DNA from: Trifolium pratense
Lineage: Eukaryota > Streptophyta > Magnoliopsida > Fabales > Fabaceae
NCBI RefSeq assembly: GCF_020283565.1
Contig: NC_060063.1
Coordinates: 24,606,777-24,670,776, forward strand
Reading direction: 5' to 3'
DNA: 64,000 nt
The notes beneath the pieces were generated by a model. That model worked only from the letters and a program-made list of their open reading frames with translations, was not told where the DNA came from and did not search any database. The translations under genes and the position numbers were made by a program. This document shows, in pieces, positions 12,412 through 21,874 of the stretch; the stretch's first letter is position 1; every line of letters starts with the position of its first letter.

Positions 12412-14406
12412 AAGTTCAGATATATGTCCGCTCACCTTCACTAGTTGGATTGGTTTGGTCAAGTCTTGGGAGGAACAAGTGATAGATCCCGTGTGGGATT
12501 ATGTCAATGTACTTACTTTTTTAGTTGATTTTGTGTGTTTGTTAGCATATTTCAATGAATATAACTTTCTAAATTTTTCTTTTTTTTATTGCAGGAAAAA
12601 TACATTATCCCAAAGGAAGGAAGGAAGGCTGTGCTTGCTATTGTAAATGATGCTTGGAAACGATACAAATGCTGGATTAAAAGGATGCATTTTAGTTCGT
12701 ACAAAACCAAGCGTGAGCGGCTAAAAAATCGTCCACAAGACATACCAGAAGGACAGTTTAGGAATTTATTGGAGTTTTGGGAAGATGAAAAAACTCAAGT
12801 AAGCTATAGTTACTATTGCTTACATACTTTTTGTCACAAATTTGGGATTTAACAAAAAAATTGTTTCATTGAATATAGGAAGTAAGTCATCAAAATGCCC
12901 AAAATATAGCTCAACTGAAATATAGACATCGTACGGGGAATAAAGCCTTTGCTGTTATAAGAGAAAAAATGGTATTCTTTTTTAAATTATTCTAAATGAA
13001 CGTTAAATATTCTGCCACTTCATTAATATTTTCTGTTACTCTTGTTTTACTCGATTTAGCGTGTAAGTAGTGAAGATAAAGAGCCTCCAACTCAAGCTCA
13101 AGTTTTCATTGCTACTCGACAAAGTAGGAAAGGAAAGGAGTTGGATAAAGAAACAAACAGTGCAATTGTAAGTAAATGTTGTGTGTTCTGTTATTGTGCA
13201 AGTACTTAAGTTACACTACATAATTATAGCTAGGATGCAACTAAGTAATTATATATAAACAATACTTAACAGATCATATTACCTAGTTTAGTAAGAAGAA
13301 AAAGTTGACTTAACTTTACACACACACATGTGATCTAGTACAATGCTTTTAGTTATAAATATTAGCAGAATTCCTTAGCTTGAAGTGATGATGTTCATTT
13401 TGCTATAATTGCTTAGCCTTTTATGATTGCATTTTGAACCATAAACAGTCCTAACTACTACTATATTATGTATGCTAGATAAAGCTTCAAGACATGATTG
13501 AAAACAATGGGCAGCCTTCTTCAGAAGCCTTTCAAAGTATAGTTAGCAAAGAAAAACCTGGGAGAATGCGTTGCCACGGAAGAACCACAACCCTCACGCT
13601 CTTGAAAAGAAATGAAGAAATTGAAAAACTTAAAAGAGAGCATGCTGATGAGGTTGAACAGTTAAAACAAGAGATGGAGGAGAAACGTCGTCAGGATAAG
13701 GAAGCAATGGAAACAAAAATTCAACAGGAAAAGGAAGCAACGGAAAGAAAACTTCAGATTCTTCTTAAAGCCATTGTGAACCAAAACACCGCAAACTTGG
13801 ATGTGGAGGCTCTGCAAGCTTTGATATCAGCTCCTACAACTGATGCTCCTAATGATAATGAAGTAAGATTGAACTATACTTTGTGCTTGATATACAATAT
13901 ATTATAGTTGTCTTCATAGACATTGGTTAGTGTTTGAAGTGTCTTTGTCTTCGAGAATTTTGAAAAATCGATATAAAGGATTTAGTTATCCTCTTTAACT
14001 GTGACTAAAAAATCCATTAGCTTGTATGGGGTGATTAGGCAATAGTCAAGGAAGCTCCGGTTAATATAATTATGTGAGTTGTGAGACTGTGATGCTTAGG
14101 ACTGTTCATTCAAAACCTTGAACTGAACTGATAATTTAGGACTGTAATGATAATATTCAGAATATTTTTGTATTGAAAAGTTGCTTGTTTAGGACCGACT
14201 CTGTTAGTCACACGTTTGAATGTCTAATTCATTGGATATTTTACAAAAAAAAATAATGTATTGACTTCTAGATAGTTGATCTGCTCATTGTTTCTTTTCT
14301 TTTTACATAGAATTTTAATTATATTACTTTTATTTTGCAGAAGATAAATAATGATGATATCGAAGAAGAAATGAAAGATCATGAAGAAGAAGAAGAAGAG
14401 AGCTAG
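12412..14406 (+). CDS. Plant transposase-associated protein (TnpA / Transposase_24-like)
   Basis: Six exons can be joined with GT-AG introns in phase 0: about 12412-12508 (upstream limit uncertain), 12595-12798, 12879-12971, 13060-13167, 13479-13862, 14341-14406 (TAG). The core has CPLTFTSWIGL, KYIIPKEGRKAV, DAWKRYKCWIKRMHF, RPQDIPEGQFRNLLEFW and HRTGNKAFAVIREKM, the conserved pattern of the Ptta/En/Spm Transposase_24 family. The fifth exon is a strong coiled coil (KRNEEIEKLKREHADEVEQL...), and the C-terminus is acidic (DDIEEEMKDHEEEEEES). Such proteins bind the subterminal repeats and assist the separate catalytic transposase. A further upstream exon may lie at 12112-12317 (acidic SENKDSDYVGDEE), but the joint is not clear. 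No stops occur in these exons. Confidence 0.8.
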
Positions 14407-14723
14407 ATGTTTTTGTTTTTTTAATAGGATATACATTTTGATGATGTTAGTTTGATGGTGAATGCACATAATTGTGATATACAATTCATGTTAGTTTGAT
14501 ATATGGTGAATGCACATTTGGATATACATTTAAGATGTTAGTTTCATTTTGAAGATGTTAGTTTGATTGTGAATGATTGACAATATTAGGACAACGTTAT
14601 GTTGATCGATGTTATTATTTTGATATATATGAATGATAATCATTTTAGTTTAATTTGTATGTCTTTTATTATTGGATTATATTGAAATTATTGTTCTTTA
14701 GGTCTACTAATATAATAATAATA

Positions 14724-14762
<39 letters not shown>

Positions 14763-14829
14763 AGAGTGATAAAATTAAATTGAAAATATTACTTCATTAA
14801 AATAAAATGTTAGTAATAAAATGTTAGTT

Positions 14830-15523
14830 TTTGCAATGTGCGAAAGCGTTCTTGTAGCTAAGAAATTGTTGTTGTGTTAGATTTTTGATTTGGCAACTGT
14901 GAGAAAGCGTTGCTGTGTTAGAAAAACAAGAACGCTTTTTGATTTGGCAACTGCGAGAAAGCGTTGCTGTAAATACAAACCAGAACGGTTTTCAAATTGG
15001 CAACTGCGAGAAAGCGTTGCTGTATCCAAACAACCAGAACGGTTTTCAAATTGGCAACTGCGAGAAAGCGTTGCTGTATCCAAACAACCAGAACGGTTAA
15101 CGATTTGGCAACGTCGCGAAAGCGTTGCTGTATCAGAAAAACAAGAACGGTTTTTGATTTGGACACGGCGACAAAGCGTTGCTGTATCAAAACAATCCAG
15201 AACGGTTTTACGATGAACAACGGTTGAAAACCGTTGCGGTAGATAAAAGAAAACCGTTCTCTATATTAGACCATTGGCAACGGTTTTAGTTGAGAACAGA
15301 GAGAAACCGTTGTGGTTGGGAACTTTAAGAACCGTTCTGTTAGGGACTCTAAGAAAACGGTTTCCCTGAAGGGGTTGCCGTTGAAAGAAAAAACCGTTTC
15401 GAAAGGCTAAGAGAACCCCTCGGTATAGAACCCCAAAAAACCGTTCTCGTAGCCTATGGCAACGGTTTTTTTACTTTACAAAACGGTTTTTTGGCGTTCT
15501 TGTAGAATGAAAATGTTGTAGTG
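14830..15523 (+). repeat. Subterminal repeat array of CACTA copy 1 (right end)
   Basis: Repeated units of about 55-60 bp: AGAACGGTTTTCAAATTGGC, AACTGCGAGAAAGCGTTGCTGT, CCAAACAACC and variants, then closely spaced AACCGTTCT motifs in both orientations up to the TIR. Such arrays are the TnpA binding sites in CACTA elements. ORFs here (14877-15227, both strands) are products of the repeat, not genes. A shorter array is at 10700-11010. Confidence 0.85.
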
Positions 15524-17499
15524 AATCCTGATGGTTCAATCCAAAGAGCCAAGGCTAGATTAGTAGTCAAAGGCTATGCACAACAACCTGGAATTGATTA
15601 TAGTGAGACTTTTGCTCCGGTTGCACGATTGGACACTGTGAGAACAATCATTGCGTTAGCAGCTCAAAAAGGTTGGAATTTGTACCAACTTGATGTGAAG
15701 TAAGCTTTCTTGAATGGAGAATTAAAGGAAGAGGTGTATGTGCAGCAACCTCAAGGCTTTGTGTCTAAAGGCCAAGAGGAAAAAGTTTACAGGTTGAAGA
15801 AAGCTCTCTATGGGTTGAAACAAGCCCCTAGAGCGTGGTATAGTGAAATTGACAGCTACTTCGTTCAGCAAGGATTTCAAAGAAGTCAAAGTGAACCTAC
15901 CTTGTATGTGAAACATCAAGGTAAAGATGATATCCTTCTTGTTGCCCTTTATGTTGATGATTTGGTGTATACGGGTAACAACAAGAAAATGGTTGAAAAT
16001 TTTAAAATAGAGATGATGAAAAAATATGAGATGAGTGATCTTGGCTTGCTGCATCATTTTCTTGGCATTGAGGTTTACCAAGATGAGTATGGAGTTTTTA
16101 TTTGTCAAAAGAGGTATGCTGAAAATATTTTGAAAACGTTTGGCATGTATGGCTGCAAACCTGTTGATATTCCTTTAGTGGTGAATGAAAAATTAAAGAA
16201 GGAAGATGGTGGAAGATTAATAGATGCAAGCATGTATAGAAGTTTGGTTGGAAGCTTGTTTTATCTTACAGCTTCAAGGCCCGATTTAATGTTTGCTGCT
16301 AGTTTACTCTCAAGATTCATGAGCAAACCAAGTCATTTACATCTTGGTGCAGCAAAAAGAGTTCTAAGGTATGTCATGGGAACCATGGAGTATGGAATCA
16401 GATTTGAGAAGAATTCTAAATTTGAAGCTAAAGGCTACTGTGATAATGATTGGGCTGGAAGTGTTGATGATATGAAGAGCACTTCAGGTTATGTATTCAA
16501 CCTTGGTTCAGGTGTGATCTCTTGGTGCTCGAAGAAGCAAGATACTGTGGCGCAATCTTCAGCTGAAGCTGAGTATTTAGCAGCTGGTTTGGCTACACAA
16601 CAATCACTTTGGTTGAGAAGAATATTGGAAGATATTGGAGAGAAGCAAGAGGGAAGTCTCCAGCTTCATTATGACAACAAATCAGCTATTGCCATGGCAA
16701 AGAATCCTGTTTTTCATAGCCGGACCAGACACATTAACATAAAGCATCACTCACTACAACATTTTCATTCTACAAGAACGCCAAAAAACCGTTTTGTAAT
16801 GTAAAAAAAACCGTTGCCATAGGCTACGAGAACGGTTTTTTGGGGTTCTATACCGAGGGGTTCTCTTAGCCTTTCGAAACGGTTTTTTCTTTCAACGGCA
16901 ACCCCTTCAAGGAAACCGTTTTCTTAGAGTCCCTAACAGAACGGTTCTTAAAGTTCCCAACCACAACGGTTTCTCTCTGTTCTCAATTAAAACCGTTGCC
17001 AATGGTCTAATATAGAGAACGGTTTTCTTTTATCTACCGCAACGGTTTTCAACCGTTGTTCATCATAAAACCGTTCTAGATTGTTTTGATACAGCAACAC
17101 TTTGTCGCCGTGTTCAAATCAAAAACCGTTCTTGTTTTTCTGATACAACAACGCTTTCGCGACGTTGCCAAATCGTTAACCGTTCTGGTTGTTTGGATAC
17201 AGCAACGCTTTCTCGCAGTTGCCAATTTGAAAACCGTTCTGGTTGTTTGGATACAGCAACGCTTTCTCGCAGTTGCCAATATGAAAACCGTTCTGGTTTG
17301 TATTTACAGCAACGCTTTCTCGCAGTTGCCAAATCAAAAAGCGTTCTTGTTTTTCTAACACAGCAACGCTTTCTCACAGTTGCCAAATCAAAAATCTAAC
17401 ACAGCAACAATTTCTTAGCTACAAGAACGCTTTCGCACATTGCAAAAACTAACATTTTATTTTAATGAAGTAATATTTTCAATTTAATTTTATCACTCT

Positions 17500-17542
<43 letters not shown>

Positions 17543-17888
17543 TAATTATTATTATTATATTAGTAGACCTAAAGAACAATAATTTCAATATAATCCAATA
17601 ATAAAAGACATACAAATTAAACTAAAATGATTATCATTCATATATATCAAAATAATAACATCGATCAACATAACGTTGTCCTAATATTGTCAATCATTCA
17701 CAATCAAACTAACATCTTCAAAATGAAATAGACCATGCATCTTCAAAATGAAACTAACATCTTAAATGTATATCCAAATGTGCATTCACCATATATCAAA
17801 CTAACATGAAATGTATATCACAATTATGTGCATTCACCATCAAACTAACATCTTCAAAATGTATATCCTATTAAAAAAACATAAACAT

Positions 17889-18817
17889 CTAGCTCTCTTC
17901 TTCTTCTTCTTCTTCATGATCTTTCATTTCTTCTTCGATATCATCATTATTTATCTTCTGCAAAATAAAAGTAATATAATTAAAATTCTATGTAAAAAGA
18001 AAAGAAACAATGAGCAGATCAACTATCTAGAAGTCAATACATTTTTTTTTTGTAAAATATCCAATGAATTAGACATTCAAACGTGTGACTAACAGAGTCG
18101 GTCCTAAACAAGCAACTTTTCAATACAAAAATATTCTGAATATTATCATTACAGTCCTAAATTATCAGTTCAGTTCAAGGTTTTGAATGAACAGTCCTAA
18201 GCATCACAGTCTCACAACTCACATAATTATATTAACCGGAGCTTCCTTGACTATTGCCTAATCACCCCATACAAGCTAATGGATTTTTTAGTCACAGTTA
18301 AAGAGGATAACTAAATCCTTTATATCGATTTTTCAAAATTCTCGAAGACAAAGACACTTCAAACACTAACCAATGTCTATGAAGACAACTATAATATATT
18401 GTATATCAAGCACAAAGTATAGTTCAATCTTACTTCATTATCATTAGGAGCATCAGTTATAGGAGCTGATATCAAAGCTTGCAGAGCCTCCACATCCAAG
18501 TTTGCGGTGTTTTGGTTCACAATGGCTTTAAGAAGAATCTGAAGTTTTCTTTCCGTTGCTTCCTTTTCGTGTTGAATTTTTGTTTCCATTGCTTCTTTAT
18601 CCTGACGACGTTTCTCCTCCATCTCTTGTTTTAACTGTTCAACCTCATCAGCATGCTCTCTTTTAAGTTTTTCAATTTCTTCATTTCTTTTCAAGAGCGT
18701 GAGGGTTGTGGTTCTTCCGTGGCAACGCATTCTCCCAGGTTTTTCTTTGCCAACTATACTTTGAAAGGCTTCTGAAGAAGGCTGCCCATTGTTTTCAATC
18801 ATGTCTTGAAGCTTTAT
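17889..18817 (-). pseudogene. TnpA-like gene remnant in CACTA copy 2
   Basis: Only the last two exons survive: the coiled-coil exon 18434-18817 (384 bp, same length as in copy 1) and the terminal acidic exon 17889-17957 with one extra GAA codon. The exons encoding the Transposase_24 core are gone, replaced by captured DNA, so no DNA-binding product is expected. Confidence 0.85.
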
Positions 18818-19106
18818 CTAGCATACATAATATGGTAGTAGTTAGGACTGTTTATGGTTCAAAATGCAATCATAAAAGGCTAAGCAATTATAGCAAAATG
18901 AACATCATCACTTCAAGCTAAGGAATTCTGCTAATATTTATAACTAAAAGCATTGTACTCGATCACATGTGTGTGTGTAAAGTTAAGTCAACTTTTTCTT
19001 CTTACTAAACTAGGTAATATGATCTGTTAAGTATTGTTTATATATAATTACTTAGTTGCATCCTAGCTATAATTATGTAGTGTAACTTAAGTACTTGCAC
19101 AATAAC

Positions 19107-19868
19107 TTAAGTTCATTTAATTAGCTTTTTTAGGAATTTTTAATAGATGATAAATAATTTATCATTAGCTTGGGTTTTGGGTGTGGCTTCATAATTAATT
19201 ATCAAGTTTTCATAAATATACTATATGATCATTACCCTTCGATTTGTTTCGAAAGTTCAAAACATTAACTTGGTTTTTCTTTCTTTTCACAATCAGTGTC
19301 ATGTTTGAACTACTTGGAAAGAATGGAAGGGAATTTAAAGAGCAGACTAAGTACCACATTAATGAATACGCTGATTCTGGTTTGAGGAGTACATCTAGTT
19401 TAATAGAGAGTTGACAGAGGCTAAAAACTTAGTGAGTGTCGATCAGGAGCAGATTGTAGAAGACATATTGCAAAAGATTGAGAAGGATTTGATTCTTCTT
19501 AGCGCTACCGCAGTTGAAGTTAAACTACAAGACGAGGTATGTTATAAATACCGGTTTTTACCTTTTCACGCAATTATTTATGTATTTTGATATTAGTATT
19601 GTGATCTTATATAGTAAGAATTTGTGCTAATAGTTCTATGTGTTGTATAGGTTCCTGAATTAAACTTGGATCATGAATAGTTTTTGTTGGCATGAAAGAG
19701 AATGGTTTTCAAAGACCGAACCTTCCTCTTATGTCAACAGAAACTGAAGAAAAGGATTCATCTGCCCTCACTTTCACTATCACGGTGGTAAGTACTAAAC
19801 TATCATATAATGTCGAGGCCTAATTTTGGATTGATGTATACATTTTGAAGCTCATATAAGCTGAAATC
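19107..19868 (+). pseudogene. Captured P4-type (phospholipid-transporting) ATPase gene fragment
   Basis: Foreign insert in CACTA copy 2, antisense to the element's own gene. An exon-like block 19297-19536 is preceded by a pyrimidine-rich acceptor (TTCACAATCAG) and followed by donor GTATGT. It reads [29 protein letters not shown] and, after a frameshift/deletion near 19395-19415, TEAKNLVSVDQEQIVED and KIEKDLILLSATAVE. This is the nucleotide-binding to P-domain stretch of plant aminophospholipid flippases (ALA family). A second short exon starts at 19651 after TTGTATAG. Retained introns show the capture was from genomic DNA. 19690-19790 may be another captured exon (donor GGTAAGT) that I do not recognise. 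Confidence 0.8.
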
Positions 19869-21145
19869 TCTTAAGTTACTAAAACAAAGGCCTGATAATA
19901 AGCTGAAATCTCTTACTAAACTACGAAGGTAAATGCCCAATGATGCCAATTTATATAACATCACAAACAAACATCAACAAGGCTTTTTAAAACCAAAGTC
20001 CTAATCAAACTATAGTTAAAAGAACAAACATAGTATAATAAAATCAAGTACCACAAACACAGTATAATAAAAGTGTTGGTTCTGAACTCAGAATTACATG
20101 TTTAGCCACAAACTCATGAATAGCCAAATTCTGAACTCAAAATTACAATGCGTAATAAAATCAAAACTGAAATCCGCAAAACCATTCTCATCGTAATTTG
20201 AAAAAAAAAAAGGAGAGGAAAAAGTGAGTACCTTGCGAGAATAGAATCGGAAAAAGGAAGGAAGAGCGTTTTGTCGAGATGAAGACTAGAATCACGTTTC
20301 CTTCAATGAGGCTGAGAAGTAGAATCAATTGGGATTTTGGGGATGAAATCAATTTTGGTGATGAAATTGAAACAGAAACTTTTGCGACAAAAAGAAACGA
20401 GATGAGAAGTAGAATCAATTGGGATTTTGGGGATGAAATCAACAAGAACAAACAGTATATATTCATCTTGGGGAAGTTAAAGATGCGGTGTTTGTTTTTT
20501 TTTTTTTTACAAGAATACACGTTCTTGGTTGGTGATTTTGGATTTTTTTTTTTTGGTAAAATTAAATCTTTTTAAAATTAAAAAACTGTTTTCTTCAAAT
20601 AATTTATACAGTGATATATTTATTAAAATAATTTAAAATTATATGAGTACAAATTTTAACCGTTGTTATAGATTACAGATAGAAAACCGTTTTTGTTGCA
20701 ATAGGCTATGAAAACGTTTTTCTACAAAATTTCACAAAATAAAAAACAATGAAAAACGTATTTTATTAAAATAATTTAAAATTATATGAGTACTGTTCTT
20801 AATCGTTGTTGTAGATTATAGAGAGAAAACCGTTCTTGTTGGTATCTATAAGAACGGTTTTTTAATGTTGCATACAATTGACAAAAATCTATATACTATC
20901 GCAACTGTTTACAAAAAGTGTTGTCTTTGATATTCTACGAGAACGGTTTTTTTACATCCAAAAATTTAGGCGTTGCGGTAGCCATAAAATGTTGTAGTGA
21001 CTTCATTCGAAGTGTGATTGAAGAAGGAGATGTGCAGTTGATTTTCTGCAGTTCACAAGAGCAGCTTGCAGACATCTTTACTAAAGCACTACCAAGAGGA
21101 AGATTTCAGCAACTTAGAGAAGCAGTGGGAGTTAAAGAGCAGCAC

Positions 21146-21159
21146 ATTAAGGGGGAGTA
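21146..21159 (+). promoter_or_regulatory. Polypurine tract of the Copia element
   Basis: TTAAGGGGGAGTA lies directly before the 3' LTR. Confidence 0.8.
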
Positions 21160-21496
21160 TGTTAGTTAATGTACTGATTTGATTTTATGTTAGTGGAATA
21201 TGATAAAGTAGTGAAAATTATCTAATGTAAGTGAAGAGTTACATGAGTGAATTGTCATTGTTATTAGTGGAAGCACTTAGTGCTTAGTGGAGTGTTTAAT
21301 CATTGATTAAGCACCTAGTAGTGGTGACTCTTTGATAGTTGTAACCATCACTACTCATGCTATATATATTCATGTGTATGAGATGCATTTGAAATAAGAA
21401 AAATACATGAATATTCGGCCCCAAAAATACTATCCTACTCTAAATTATGCAACAATATAGTTTATAATATATACCACCTCTAGAATACCACCAACA
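21160..21496 (+). repeat. 3' LTR of the Copia element
   Basis: 337 bp, six transitions from the 5' LTR by eye, followed by target duplication AGTAT. Confidence 0.93.
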
Positions 21497-21541
21497 AGTA
21501 TATATGTTTTTGGTTTCAGATTAGGACTACTAGGTTGTTGT

Positions 21542-21790
21542 CACTACAAGAAACTTGACATATAGCTACGGTAAAGTCTGTTGCTAAAGGTCTAAAATCC
21601 GTTGGTATAAGCCATAAAACCTATACCCACGGGCGTTTTGTTCCGTCTACTTTATCTCGCTATACCAATGGCAGTTTTCCGTCGCTATAGCCTATAGCTA
21701 CAGCATTTTTCGGCGTTGGTCTAGCCTGAGGGCTATACCCACGGATATATGTCCGTTGGTATAGGTTTGGACATTTTGTTGTTTCATATT
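21542..21790. mobile_element. Terminus of a third CACTA-type element
   Basis: CACTACAAGAAACTTGAC at 21542 is a CACTA TIR. It is followed by subterminal motifs CCGTTGGTATA / TATACCCACGG repeated in both directions. This is a different subfamily from the two nested copies. I did not find the opposite terminus; later insertions (solo LTR, Athila) and the tandem duplication may have displaced or deleted it. Confidence 0.65.
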
Positions 21791-21874
21791 TTTTTTGATA
21801 GATGGTACACTTTTTAAAAATAATAATAATAAAAATTTGCCAATATACATGTTTTGTATACACCACCTCCACTA

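Larger units (their letters stand above)
10672..15523 (+). mobile_element. CACTA (En/Spm-type) DNA transposon, copy 1
   Basis: Terminal inverted repeats begin CACTACAACATTTT at both ends, and the flanking target duplication is AAT (10669-10671, 15524-15526). Both ends carry dense subterminal repeats based on AACCGTTCT / AGAACGGTT. It contains a spliced TnpA-like gene (12412-14406) and an (ATT)n tract at about 14710-14762. I found no TnpD-type catalytic transposase, so this 4852-bp copy is probably non-autonomous. It splits Copia pol just before the RT motif KARLVV. Confidence 0.95.
16752..20999 (-). mobile_element. CACTA (En/Spm-type) DNA transposon, copy 2, inverted
   Basis: The same TIR (CACTACAACATTTT) is at both ends, with target duplication ACT (16749-16751 and 21000-21002). 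It is the same family as 10672-15523 but in reverse, with very high similarity over the subterminal arrays, the (AAT)n tract, the last two TnpA exons and the other end. The 4248-bp length reflects loss of about 1.37 kb of middle TnpA exons and gain of about 0.76 kb of foreign DNA (19107-19868). It interrupts Copia RNase H about 1.2 kb from copy 1. Confidence 0.95.
8012..21169 (+). pseudogene. Copia gag-pol, disrupted
   Basis: Gag (from MASTTNPSAV at 8012) carries a UBN2-type domain. A frameshift near 8565-8580 moves the reading to another frame, which has a zinc knuckle (CHNCKRFGHIKNDC), protease (WYLDSGCSNHMTG), integrase HHCC and DDE motifs (FIDDFTRMTW, LRSDRGKEY, QQNGVSERKN). A TAA at 9736-9738 interrupts integrase. 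The frame is then split by a CACTA element at 10672-15523, resumes in RT ([12 protein letters not shown]), meets a second TAA at 15701-15703, and continues through YVDDLVYTG and RNase H (YCDNDWAG) to 16751. A second CACTA element follows, and the RNase H tail is at 21000-21169. The frame is collinear across both insertions once target duplications are counted, so both insertions were clean. Confidence 0.92.
7622..21496 (+). mobile_element. Degenerate Ty1/copia retrotransposon with two nested CACTA elements
   Basis: Bounded by 337-bp LTRs starting TGTTAG and ending CCAACA, with a perfect 5-bp target duplication AGTAT (7617-7621 and 21497-21501). PBS, gag, protease, integrase, RT, RNase H and PPT follow in Copia order. 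Without the two CACTA insertions it would be about 4.8 kb. It is inactive: a frameshift in gag, stops in pol, and the two insertions. LTRs differ at six sites by eye (1.8%), all transitions, so the insertion is fairly recent but clearly older than the Athila element to the right. Confidence 0.95.

Noticed and set aside
14877..15227. Overlapping ORFs on both strands with repeats such as RKRCC and RESVAV
   Set aside because: They arise from the CACTA subterminal tandem repeat, occur in several frames, and recur inverted at 17076-17399.
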